8,917 nucleotides of DNA from Candidatus Chloroheliales bacterium (GCA_003243865.1 QHBQ01000523.1:1-8917); one strand, 5' to 3'; positions 1 to 7,026 are shown, counted from the first letter of the stretch. The notes: generated by a model from the sequence alone, not told the origin. Program-made: numbers and translations.

Positions 1-1807
1 CTATATGAGGAACGCTGCCGTTGACTGACGCAGTTGTGGTCGCGGCGGGCTTGGCGGCATCGTCGCTGCCGTAGCTGCGCTTGCGCGGCGGGATCAGGCT
101 AATGTCCACCTCACGATAGCTGATAATCGGGTCGGTGGTGTTCGGGTCGTAGAGGGCATAGGTGGTCTTCAGGAAGTTGGCGTCGTCGCGCTCCGGGAAG
201 TCGGGCTTGTAGTGGGCGCCGCGCGACTCGTCGCGCAGCAACGCGCCGATGGTGATGGTGCGGGCCAGCACCAGCATATTCCACAACTGGCGGGTGAAGG
301 CCAGCGCCTGGTTGGCGTAGTTGGAGCGGTCGGGGACGTGGATGCGGGTGCGGTAGCGCTCGATCATCTCCTGCAGCCGCTGGTCGGTCTGCTTCAGCTT
401 ATCGTTGTAGCGCACGATAGTGACGTTATCAGTCATCAGTTCGCCCAGTTCCTTGTGCATCTGGTAGGGGTTCTCCGGCCCTTCCATCTTCATCAGCCGC
501 TCAACCTTGTCCTGCTCGCGCTTCACCGCCGCATCGAGGGTCACGCTGCTGACCGCAGTTGCGCTCTTGCCTGCGTTCTTGGCGTAGGTGACGGCGTTGG
601 GGCCAGCGATGAAGCCGCCGGAGATGCAGGAGAGCAGCGAGTTCGCACCGAGGCGGTTGGCGCCGTGGATGCTGAAGTCACACTCACCGGCGGCAAACAG
701 GCCAGGGATGCTGGTCTGCTGATTGAAGTCCACCCAGATGCCGCCCATCGAGTAGTGGACGGCAGGGAAGACGCGCATCGGCACCTTCTTGGGGTCGTCG
801 CCGACGAACTTCTCGTATAGGCTGATGACCCCACCGAGCTTGCTTTCCAGCATATGGGGGTCGAGGTGGCTGACATCGAGGTAGACCTGGCGCTGGCCGT
901 CTACCCCCAGGCCCATCTCCGTCACCACCTTGAAGATAGCGCGGGTGGCAATGTCGCGCGGCACCAGATTGCCATACTTGGGATACCACTCTTCGAGGAA
1001 GTACCAGGGCTGGCCGTCCTTGTAGGTCCAGACCCGCCCGCCCTCGCCGCGAATGCTCTCGCTCATCAGCCGCAGCTTGTCCTCACCAGGGATGGCGGTG
1101 GGGTGAACCTGGATGAACTCGCCATTGGCGTAGGCCGCGCCCTGCTGGTAGAGGGCGCCGTTGGCAGTGCCGGTGTTGATCACCGAGTTGGTGGACTTGC
1201 CGAAGATGACACCGGGGCCGCCGGTCGCCATAATCACCGCATCGGCGGCGAAGGCACGGATCTCCATCGTGCGCAACTCCTGGGCGACAATGCCGCGACA
1301 AACCCCCTGCTCGTCAAGCACCGCGCTGAGGAACTCCCAGGTCTCGAACTTCTTGACCGTGCCCTCGGCCTCGTGGCGGCGCACCTGCTCGTCGAGCGCG
1401 TACATCAACTGCTGGCCGGTGGTTGCGCCGGCAAAGGCGGTGCGGTGGAAAAGGGTGCCGCCAAAGCGGCGGAAGTCGAGGTTACCTTCAGGGGTGCGGT
1501 TGAACGGCACGCCCATGCGGTCGAGCAGGTAGATGATCGAGGGGGCCATCTCGCACATCTGCTTGACCGGCGGCTGGTCGGCCAGGAAGTCGCCACCGTA
1601 GACCGAGTCGTCGAAGTGCTGCCAGGTGCTATCGCCCTCACCTTTGGTATTGACCGCCGCATTGATGCCGCCCTGAGCGCAGACCGAGTGGCTGCGGCGC
1701 ACCGGCACGATGCTGAACAGCTCGACCGGCACCCCGGCCTCGGCGACCTTGATGGTGGCCGACAACCCGGCCAACCCGCCTCCGACAACGATAACCTTAG
1801 CTGGCAT
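1..1807 (-). CDS. sdhA: Succinate dehydrogenase flavoprotein subunit (3' end outside window)
   Basis: Catalytic subunit of complex II: oxidises succinate to fumarate on the cytoplasmic side of the membrane and passes electrons through SdhB to the heme-containing anchor. 602 codons are open from the ATG at 1805-1807 to the window edge. The N-terminal dinucleotide-binding motif GGGLAG is at residues 9-14. It is followed by SHSVCAQGGINAAVN (about 39-53), in which His40 matches the histidine that carries covalent FAD in this family. Expected substrate-site residues are present: His235 in QVHPTA, Arg284 in VPRDIATR and His351 in VHYSMGG. The late FAD segment GECDFSIHGANRLGANSLL is also intact. The sequence reads like the Bacillus/b558-type enzyme, which is about 586 aa; here the reading frame continues past that into an Ala/Thr/Ser-rich tail. 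It lies 28 bp after sdhC with a strong Shine-Dalgarno, so the two are co-transcribed. sdhB is expected next, outside the window. Confidence 0.97.
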   Translation of the reverse strand, partial: MPAKVIVVGGGLAGLSATIKVAEAGVPVELFSIVPVRRSHSVCAQGGINAAVNTKGEGDSTWQHFDDSVYGGDFLADQPPVKQMCEMAPSIIYLLDRMGVPFNRTPEGNLDFRRFGGTLFHRTAFAGATTGQQLMYALDEQVRRHEAEGTVKKFETWEFLSAVLDEQGVCRGIVAQELRTMEIRAFAADAVIMATGGPGVIFGKSTNSVINTGTANGALYQQGAAYANGEFIQVHPTAIPGEDKLRLMSESIRGEGGRVWTYKDGQPWYFLEEWYPKYGNLVPRDIATRAIFKVVTEMGLGVDGQRQVYLDVSHLDPHMLESKLGGVISLYEKFVGDDPKKVPMRVFPAVHYSMGGIWVDFNQQTSIPGLFAAGECDFSIHGANRLGANSLLSCISGGFIAGPNAVTYAKNAGKSATAVSSVTLDAAVKREQDKVERLMKMEGPENPYQMHKELGELMTDNVTIVRYNDKLKQTDQRLQEMIERYRTRIHVPDRSNYANQALAFTRQLWNMLVLARTITIGALLRDESRGAHYKPDFPERDDANFLKTTYALYDPNTTDPIISYREVDISLIPPRKRSYGSDDAAKPAATTTASVNGSVPHI

Positions 1808-1814
1808 TTGCTAC

Positions 1815-1823
1815 TTCCTCCTT
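1815..1823 (-). promoter_or_regulatory. sdhA ribosome binding site
   Basis: The minus strand reads AAGGAGGAA, a near-perfect anti-16S match, 7 bases before the sdhA ATG. It lies within the 28-bp sdhC-sdhA gap, fixes the sdhA start and supports a bicistronic message. Confidence 0.9.
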
Positions 1824-1835
1824 CGTGGGAGACAA

Positions 1836-2501
1836 TTAACTCAGGAATGTGCCGGTAATCCCGTTACCGACCAGATAATAGTGAGTGGCGATGGCGACGC
1901 CGAGGTAGGCGACCGCAACGAAGAGCAGGCCACAGACGTAGGCGCTGATCTTCTGGGCGCGAGGGCCGACGGTGAAGCCCCAGCTTACCAGGAAGGCCCA
2001 GATGCCGTTGGTAAGATGGAACGAGATAGCGACTATGCCGATGATGTAGAAGACATAAATCCAGCCGACCGCGAGGAAGCTCATCACCCCATCGTAGGTG
2101 GCCGAGTGGCTGGCGAAGATGCCGAAGCGGAAGGTTAGCTGGTGGTAGAGCAGGAAGACCAGCGCAATGATGCCGGTGGCCCGCTGCCAGAAGAAGGCCC
2201 AGTTGCGATAGTAGCTATAACCGATGGCGTTCTGCCGCGAGTAGGCCATGATGTACAGCCCGTAGATGACGTGGTAGAGCAGTGGGATGTAGATGATGAA
2301 TATCTCCAGGAACAGGATGAAGGGGTTGCCGCGGATCGCGGCGGAGGCATCATTGAAATCCTTCTGGCTGGTGATGGCGAGGGCGTTCTCGTAGAAGTGG
2401 AAGAGCATGAAGCCGCCGATGGGGAGGACGCCGAATAGGGAGTGCAGCCGACGCAGCCAGAAGTGGTTGCGCATCACGAAACTGCTAGCGGGCATAATCA
2501 C
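1836..2501 (-). CDS. sdhC: Succinate dehydrogenase cytochrome b558 subunit (di-heme anchor)
   Basis: Membrane anchor of complex II: binds two b hemes and carries electrons between SdhB and the quinone pool. 221 aa with five predicted membrane helices (about 24-36, 60-86, 106-125, 145-170, 190-213), the single-polypeptide anchor architecture of the Bacillus SdhC family (about 200 aa). The four axial heme histidines of that family line up as His35, His77 (LLYHVIYG), His120 (LLYHQ) and His162 (SFHLTNG). RRLHSLFGVLP near the N-terminus and GPRAQKISAY near the C-terminus are family signatures. The start is GTG at 2499-2501, placed 7 bases after a GGAGGTG ribosome binding site; an ATG two codons further in would be 13 bases away. 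The gene order anchor-flavoprotein matches the C-A-B order of Gram-positive sdh operons. The upstream spacer carries heptad repeats and a possible promoter. Confidence 0.96.
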   Translation of the reverse strand: MIMPASSFVMRNHFWLRRLHSLFGVLPIGGFMLFHFYENALAITSQKDFNDASAAIRGNPFILFLEIFIIYIPLLYHVIYGLYIMAYSRQNAIGYSYYRNWAFFWQRATGIIALVFLLYHQLTFRFGIFASHSATYDGVMSFLAVGWIYVFYIIGIVAISFHLTNGIWAFLVSWGFTVGPRAQKISAYVCGLLFVAVAYLGVAIATHYYLVGNGITGTFLS

Positions 2502-2508
2502 GGGTTTG

Positions 2509-2515
2509 CACCTCC
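2509..2515 (-). promoter_or_regulatory. sdhC ribosome binding site selecting a GTG start
   Basis: The minus strand reads GGAGGTG, then 7 bases, then GTG ATT ATG. The spacing favours GTG over the in-frame ATG six bases later. Confidence 0.8.
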
Positions 2516-2524
2516 ATCATTATG

Positions 2525-2682
2525 ATTGCAGATTGTAGATCGCAGATTGTAGCGCGGAAGTCTCAGCAGAGCGATGCGCCGCACGCCGCTACAAGTTGCG
2601 CCGAACAGCAACCGGCCTGGGTGCCGCTTCAATAAATATTTTACCATACAGCTACCCTAATCTGCAATCTACAATCTACAAT
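2525..2682. repeat. Inverted pair of heptad-repeat arms around the sdhC leader
   Basis: The left arm 2525-2548 and the right arm 2659-2682 are inverted copies that match at 22 of 24 positions, separated by 110 bp. Each arm is a tandem of 7-bp units of the form GATTGYA (left: GATTGCA, GATTGTA, GATCGCA, GATTGTA; the right arm is the complement). The right arm overlaps the 3' end of the upstream gene: its TAG stop at 2676-2678 is part of a repeat unit. The left arm ends about 25 bp before the sdhC start. Transcribed, the arms could pair as a long stem, but no T-run follows, so it is not a standard terminator. The repeat is plain in the sequence; its role is unknown. Confidence 0.85.
2638..2667 (-). 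promoter_or_regulatory. Possible sigma-70 promoter for sdhCA
   Basis: On the minus strand, TTGCAG (2662-2667) is followed after 18 bp by TAAAAT (2638-2643), in an AT-rich patch within the GC-rich spacer. The -35 hexamer lies inside the heptad repeat. The leader would be about 130 nt. The match is only moderate, and read-through from upstream genes is an alternative. Confidence 0.35.
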
Positions 2683-3310
2683 ATGCAGTAGGCCCAGTAG
2701 TGAAACTCATTCCAGGCCGCCGCGGCGGGCGGGGCGTGGGGGTCTGCCTCGGCATCAATTCGCAGCGTCACGCTACGCTTGCCGCTGGTGGCACTGGCGG
2801 GCAAGAGGAACTCCTCGTCGCGCCACGATTTGTACTTGTTGCTGCCCGGTGTGTACCAGACGCCGACCGGCTGGCCGTCCACGCTGACCCTGCCGCGCAG
2901 GTAGCCAACCGTGTAGTCGAGGCGGCGGCGGAGCAACACGCTCCTGTTGGCGGGGTCGAGCGCGATAGTGAAAGTAACGCTGCCGGTGGCAGTAATCGCC
3001 CACCCGCTGTCGCTGATGTGGTCCTGGGTAGTCTCATAGTAGCCGGTCGTCTGCCCCTGCCAGACCAGACCACTGACCTGATCGTGGTGCGCGGCCTGGT
3101 TGCCCTTTGGCCCGAAGGTAAGTTCGTCAGTCTGGCTCAGGGCCAGGGTGGGGCGCAGCAGCGGCAAATCGTGCAGATAGCTGATGGTCGCGCTCGGCTT
3201 GCTAGCGGCCCGCGCCAGCAGCAGCCAGCCAACCCCGCGCCGACCAGGGTCAGCAATATCACCGCAACGAGCAGGGGAAGACGGCCAGGTTTTGGGTTTG
3301 GATGGGACAT
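2676..3310 (-). pseudogene. Membrane-anchored beta-rich protein of unknown function, frame broken in a G4 run
   Basis: Two overlapping minus-strand frames make one plausible protein. The first starts at ATG 3308-3310 (an in-frame TTG lies at 3326-3328) and gives a short basic N-terminus, then a hydrophobic helix (LPLLVAVILLTLVGAG). It then turns into Cys/Arg-rich nonsense. The other frame picks up at that point with GWLLLARAASKPS and runs about 190 residues to the stop at 2676. One extra G in the G4 run (3233-3236) would join them, giving a roughly 210-aa protein with one N-terminal membrane anchor and an extracytoplasmic domain. That domain is rich in beta-type segments and carries a stretch (LLRRRLDYTVGYLRGRV, then VDGQPVGVWY, then WNEFHYWAY) resembling carbohydrate-binding beta-sandwich modules found next to DUF2961-type proteins; this resemblance is from memory and tentative. 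Either a sequencing indel or a real mutation is possible. It follows the methyltransferase gene by 47 bp. Confidence 0.7.
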
Positions 3311-3357
3311 ACTGACTGAGTATACCAACCCGCCCGCTTTCGCGCAAGGCTTTTGGT

Positions 3358-4866
3358 TTAGCTGCCGATCAGCGGCATCTGCTCGCCGGGGGTGCGCTCG
3401 ATTGGCTGGGCCTGGCGGGTCATCTGCGCCTTGCTATGGGGTGGCATATCTACGCGCACTCCGGCAAATAGCTGGTCTACGGTGATGATTTGCAGGCCGG
3501 GATAGTAGCGGTTCCAGGTCTCCGAATAGTAGCGGGGCGCTTGCTGGGCCTCCTTCAGCATCTCCTTGCTGGGCGGCTCCAGCGTGAGCAGCACGCCGAT
3601 GGCTGCGCCCTTGCGCTGCACCACATTGCCGAGGGCGCGTACATCGTCGGGCTTCAGCTTGCCGCTCTTTACCGAGATCAGCACATCGCGGTAGCCGTTG
3701 CTGTCGTAGAAGGTGATATAGCCATCGTAGCCGCCATCTGCGCCCATCTTGCTCTTGCCTGCGCTGGCGGGCCGGTTGGGCAGACCGTCGAGCATCCATA
3801 CCGCCCAGTCCTGAAAGTCGTAGCGGCCTTGCAGCGCGTTGGCGTGCGCCATCATCGCGGCGCTGACGGTATCCTTCGGCCAGCCGATAATCTGGAAGTT
3901 GGGGTTGCTCTTCTTGATACGGTCAGTGATCACGCCGATGGCAAGGCTGGTGATGTCTATGCCAATCCACTGCCGCCCCAGCTTCTCCGCCGCCTCGATG
4001 GTCGTGCCGCAACCGCAGAAGGGGTCCAGCACAACGTCACCGGGGTTGCTGCTCGCGCTGATGATGCGCTCTAGCAGGGTGAGCGGCTTCTGCGTTGGGT
4101 ATAGCTGCTTCACAGGTGGAACACGTCCAATGTCCCATACATCGTCTTGCCTTACTCCTTCTGACTCTTGCTCCTCAGTTTGTGAAGGTATCCGCCGCCC
4201 TGTCTCATCGTGACCAGAAACAATCTTAGCTTTGCCAAATCGTTTTAGTGTTGAAGCTGCTCTCTCCATGTACAACTGGTTGAAGGTTCGCTGATTGCTC
4301 CCGGATCGGCTATAGAAGAAGATCACGTCATGATTACGCTGGAACGAATACTTCCCCGAGGGCCACTTTCGGTAGTGCCAAATAATCTCATTTTGGAAGT
4401 TATCGGGACCAAACACGTTATCAAGGATCAACTTGAGGTAGTGGCTGGCGGTGGGGTCGCAGTGAAGATAGAGCGAGCCGGTCGGTTTGAGCACGCGATG
4501 GAGTTCGGCGAGGCGAGCAGTCATCATCACCAGATAGGCGGCGAGGTCACTCTTGCCGACTGGCCCTTCCGCCTCGTCGGGGTCGCCAATCAGGGCGCGG
4601 AGCAGGTTAATGGTTGGCTTGTTGACCCGGCCGCTCTGGATGATGTCATCGAAGGCAGCCACTGCCGCCTCGCCCCAGTGCCAGGTATCCTCGAAGGCGC
4701 GGATTTGCGCCTTGCTCTCGGCCTTGGCATCACCACCGCCGAACAGCACGTTGTAGCTGCGGTTGGAGTTGAACGGCGGGTCGAGGTAGACGAGGTCAAC
4801 GCTCTGGTCGGCGATGTACTTGCGCAGCACTTCGAGGTTGTCGCCATAGTAGAGGGTGTTGGTCAT
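3358..4866 (-). CDS. Beta-class DNA adenine methyltransferase fused to a restriction-endonuclease-like C-terminal domain
   Basis: Predicted S-adenosylmethionine-dependent DNA methyltransferase, probably making N6-methyladenine. The catalytic motif IV, DPPF at residues 29-32, comes first and the cofactor motif I, DPFCGCGTT at 281-289, comes late: the beta-class order IV...I. YPTQKP (256-261) precedes motif I, as usual in this group. Residues about 140-245 between them should be the target-recognition region and are encoded by clearly AT-richer DNA than the rest. After the catalytic fold, residues about 345-475 form an extra domain with GADGGYDGY (375-383) and LISVKSGK (396-403), followed by a helix and GVLLTLEPPSKEM. 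This resembles the Mrr/PD-(D/E)XK nuclease core, with Ser398-Val-Lys400 where E/Q-x-K is usual. Fusions of this kind are known among orphan methyltransferases. No separate restriction or specificity gene is nearby. Start: ATG at 4864-4866 with AAGGAG 11 bases upstream. Target sequence and nuclease activity cannot be read from the sequence. Confidence 0.93.
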   Translation of the reverse strand: MTNTLYYGDNLEVLRKYIADQSVDLVYLDPPFNSNRSYNVLFGGGDAKAESKAQIRAFEDTWHWGEAAVAAFDDIIQSGRVNKPTINLLRALIGDPDEAEGPVGKSDLAAYLVMMTARLAELHRVLKPTGSLYLHCDPTASHYLKLILDNVFGPDNFQNEIIWHYRKWPSGKYSFQRNHDVIFFYSRSGSNQRTFNQLYMERAASTLKRFGKAKIVSGHDETGRRIPSQTEEQESEGVRQDDVWDIGRVPPVKQLYPTQKPLTLLERIISASSNPGDVVLDPFCGCGTTIEAAEKLGRQWIGIDITSLAIGVITDRIKKSNPNFQIIGWPKDTVSAAMMAHANALQGRYDFQDWAVWMLDGLPNRPASAGKSKMGADGGYDGYITFYDSNGYRDVLISVKSGKLKPDDVRALGNVVQRKGAAIGVLLTLEPPSKEMLKEAQQAPRYYSETWNRYYPGLQIITVDQLFAGVRVDMPPHSKAQMTRQAQPIERTPGEQMPLIGS

Positions 4867-4877
4867 GATGCGGGCTG

Positions 4878-4914
4878 CTCCTTAATCTTTAGTCCTTAAT
4901 CCTTATCCCTCAAG
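4878..4914. repeat. Short heptad tandem repeat in the SLH-protein/methyltransferase spacer
   Basis: On the plus strand five 7-bp units follow each other: CCTTAAT, CTTTAGT, CCTTAAT, CCTTATC, CCTCAAG (4880-4914). On the coding strand the last unit supplies AAGGAG (4878-4883), the likely ribosome binding site of the methyltransferase, 11 bases before its ATG. The first coding-strand unit contains the TGA stop (4910-4912) of the SLH protein. The period equals that of the repeat near sdhC but the unit sequence differs. Confidence 0.75.
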
Positions 4915-7003
4915 GTCGGTGGATGATGCCTTCGTATACGATCTGGGCCATCTCGTCGCGGCGAATGTTGTTGCTTGGCCTGAAGGTGCCGTCGGGATAG
5001 CCGTTGATGATGTTGTTGTGGAAGGCGGTCTCGATGCTCACGTAAAAGACGTAGCCGGGTGGTACATCGCTAAAGTCCTGACCGCCAATGGGAGTGTAAG
5101 GCTGGTAGCCACCAGCCAGCACCACCAGCTTGGTAAGCTGCCCCCTGGTGATGGCAACGTTGGGTAGGTAGCAGGGATAGGTTGCGCCGTGCGCAGCGCA
5201 CCCAGCCGGGTCGAAGCCGCTGAGGATTCCGGCGTGGAAACCGCTCTCGATGTAGACATAGGCAAAGTAGCCGGGCGGCACATCGGTGAAAGTCTGGCCG
5301 TTCACCGGCGTGCTGAGGGTCAGGCCGAAGCCGAGGGCCACGATTTTGGCGAACTGCCCGCGCGTGGCGGTGCCTGCGGGAGTGTAATGGCTGGTATCGG
5401 TGCCATTGATCACCCCACGGCAGTTGAGATAGTGAATAGCGGTGTAGAAGATGTTGCCAGTTATGTCCCCAAACGGGTTGGGGCAATCAGTGGGGGTGGC
5501 GCTGGCAAGCGGCAGCGGTGTAGGGGTGGGCGGCGCGGCAGTGTTGGTTGCCGCTGGTGTGCTGGTAGCTGTCGGCGTGGAGGTGGCAGGCAAGGGCGTG
5601 CTGGTGGTGGGCAGCGGCGTGTTGGTGACTGGCATAGAGGTATTGGTTGCTGCTGGCGTGCTGGTCGGGGCAGTTGTCGGTGTGCTGGTTGACACGCGGG
5701 TGGGGGTGAGGGTTGTTGCGCTGGTAGGAGTGCTGGTGGCACTTTGCGGCGTGCCAGTCACCGTCGGGGTGAGGGTTGGTGCATTGCACAAGTTGAGCAG
5801 CACCGACACATCGTTGGACCCCTGATTGCCGGTCACCAGGTCAGAGCTGCCATCGCCGTTAAGATCGCCGGCGGCCACATCCTGTGGGCTGCTGCCCACC
5901 GCAAAGTTGACGGCGGCGGCGAAGGTGCCATCGCCACGCCCTTGCAGCATCGACACGTTATTGCTGTTGCTGTTGGCGGTGACGATATCGAGACGGCCAT
6001 CAGCATTGAAGTCGGCGACCACGGCGGTAAGCGGGTTGGTGCCTACGGCATACGATTGCGCCGCCTGGAAGGTGCCATCGCCATTGCCTAGCAACACGCC
6101 AACGCTGTTATCAAAGCTGACCACCGCAGTATCGAGCTTGCCGTCGTTGTTGAAGTCGCCCGCCACCACCCATATGCCGAAGGCGGGGAAGAACTGCGCC
6201 GCCTGGAAGGAGCCGTCGCCGTTGCCCAGGAACACGACCAGTAGGTTGTCGTTGTAGCTGACGGTGATGATATCGAGGTTGGCGTCGCGGTTGAAGTCGC
6301 CAACCGCCACGCCAGAGATTTGCGCGCTGGTGGGCAGACTGCGCTGGGCCTGAAATGTGCCGTCACCGTTGCCCAGGAACACCGATACGTGACGGCCTGA
6401 GGTGTTGCCGGTGGCGATGTCGGGGATACCATCGCGGTTGAAATCGCCGACCGCCACCGAGTTAGGCAGGCCGAATGTCTGATAGATCTGCGCCGGCTGG
6501 AAGGTGCCATCGCCGTTGCCGAGCAGCACCGCCAGGCCAGCATTATCCACACCATAATTCGCCACCGCCAGGTCGAGCTTGCCATCAAGGTTGAAGTCGC
6601 CTGCGGTTACCGCCACCGGCTCGTAGCCCACCGTGAAAGACTGAGCGCTGCCAAAGTTGCCACCGCCGTTATTCAGCGCCACCGACACGGTGTTGAGGCT
6701 GGCGTTGGTCGCGGCCAGGTCGAGCTTGCCATCGTTGTTGAAATCGGCTAGCGTTACGCCGGTCGGGTTGCCACTGAGCGGATAGCTGATTGGTGGGGCG
6801 AAGTTGATGCCGTTGCAGCTCACGGGTGTAGCGCTAGCTAGCGCTGATGCGTTGTTGCCGCTCAGGTGGGTCAAGCCAAGTACACCGCTAACTGACTGCT
6901 CCGGTCGCGAGGCGCTTACCCTGGCGTTCTGGGCTAGCAGGGCGAGCGCGACGGATGAAACGAGCAGCAGGGTGGCAAGTTTGTGCCTCGGGCTGATGTG
7001 CAT
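4910..7003 (-). CDS. Secreted FG-GAP (VCBS-type) seven-repeat beta-propeller with C-terminal SLH domains
   Basis: Predicted cell-surface protein, 697 aa. Residues 1-31 form a signal peptide: basic start, hydrophobic LATLLLVSSVALALLA, then a plausible cleavage site near 24-32. Residues about 65-405 hold seven FG-GAP/VCBS repeats, each with a calcium-loop type motif: DFNNDGKLD, DFNLDGKLD, DFNRDGIPD, DFNRDANLD, DFNNDGKLD, DFNADGRLD and DLNGDGSSD, most paired with GNGDGTFQ. Seven such repeats suit a closed seven-bladed propeller; the fourth has Ala in place of the loop Gly. Residues about 408-507 are an extended Thr/Pro/Ser linker. Residues 508-697 hold three SLH domains with TRGQFAKIV, TRGQLTKLV and RRDEMAQIV cores, expected to bind cell-wall polymers and anchor the protein. 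Such propellers usually serve in adhesion or ligand binding; the ligand is unknown. Start ATG at 7001-7003, preceded by GGAG with 6-base spacing. The stop is 43 bp before the methyltransferase start. Confidence 0.95.
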   Translation of the reverse strand: MHISPRHKLATLLLVSSVALALLAQNARVSASRPEQSVSGVLGLTHLSGNNASALASATPVSCNGINFAPPISYPLSGNPTGVTLADFNNDGKLDLAATNASLNTVSVALNNGGGNFGSAQSFTVGYEPVAVTAGDFNLDGKLDLAVANYGVDNAGLAVLLGNGDGTFQPAQIYQTFGLPNSVAVGDFNRDGIPDIATGNTSGRHVSVFLGNGDGTFQAQRSLPTSAQISGVAVGDFNRDANLDIITVSYNDNLLVVFLGNGDGSFQAAQFFPAFGIWVVAGDFNNDGKLDTAVVSFDNSVGVLLGNGDGTFQAAQSYAVGTNPLTAVVADFNADGRLDIVTANSNSNNVSMLQGRGDGTFAAAVNFAVGSSPQDVAAGDLNGDGSSDLVTGNQGSNDVSVLLNLCNAPTLTPTVTGTPQSATSTPTSATTLTPTRVSTSTPTTAPTSTPAATNTSMPVTNTPLPTTSTPLPATSTPTATSTPAATNTAAPPTPTPLPLASATPTDCPNPFGDITGNIFYTAIHYLNCRGVINGTDTSHYTPAGTATRGQFAKIVALGFGLTLSTPVNGQTFTDVPPGYFAYVYIESGFHAGILSGFDPAGCAAHGATYPCYLPNVAITRGQLTKLVVLAGGYQPYTPIGGQDFSDVPPGYVFYVSIETAFHNNIINGYPDGTFRPSNNIRRDEMAQIVYEGIIHRP
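5483..5782 (-). repeat. Low-complexity coding repeat: Thr/Pro/Ser linker
   Basis: About 100 codons dominated by Thr, Pro, Ser and Ala, with recurring STPT-, TNT- and PLPATSTP-like units, join the propeller to the SLH domains. At the DNA level this is a run of degenerate short repeats prone to length change. Linkers like this span the envelope and are often glycosylated in surface proteins; the latter is inference here. Confidence 0.8.
5789..6811 (-). repeat. Degenerate coding tandem repeats of the FG-GAP propeller
   Basis: Seven coding repeats averaging roughly 145 bp. On the plus strand, near-identical blocks of the type CCTGGAAGGTGCCATCGCC recur around 6066, 6204 and 6498, with close variants between them. 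The blocks encode the GNGDGTFQ turn of each blade. The nucleotide identity is higher than the loop alone needs, which hints at recent duplication or gene conversion among blades. Confidence 0.7.
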
Positions 7004-7026
7004 CTCTTTCTCCGTCTAGCTTGCGA

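Noticed and set aside
212..820. 202-aa plus-strand open frame at the left end
   Set aside because: Antisense to sdhA residues with catalytic motifs; no ribosome binding site and no recognisable domain.
854..1858. 334-aa open frame on the plus strand opposite sdhA
   Set aside because: It mirrors the well-supported sdhA frame; its Ala/Gly/Val/His-rich composition is that of a GC-rich antisense shadow and no domain is visible.
2525..2682. Inverted arms as ends of an insertion sequence or MITE
   Set aside because: The arms are made of 7-bp tandem units, no target-site duplication is seen, and the 110-bp interior holds nothing transposon-like.
2525..2682. CRISPR array
   Set aside because: Units are 7 bp, directly adjacent and degenerate, with no spacers.
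2676..3347. Upstream start at 3347 giving an intact 223-aa protein
   Set aside because: Residues 1-40 of this reading (RESGRVGILSQYVPSKPKTW and onward) have no signal or anchor, whereas the alternate frame in the same DNA encodes a proper membrane helix.
2700..3485. 261-aa plus-strand open frame over the frameshifted gene
   Set aside because: Low-complexity Arg/Ala/Gly-rich product opposite a sense-strand protein with a clear membrane anchor and beta-rich domain.
3490..4899. Plus-strand open frames of 194 and 189 aa opposite the methyltransferase
   Set aside because: Shadows of a frame carrying DPPF and DPFCGCGTT motifs.
3358..7003. Defence island made of methyltransferase, frameshifted protein and surface protein
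   Set aside because: Only the methyltransferase is defence-like; the flanking products are envelope proteins and no restriction, ATPase or toxin gene is present.
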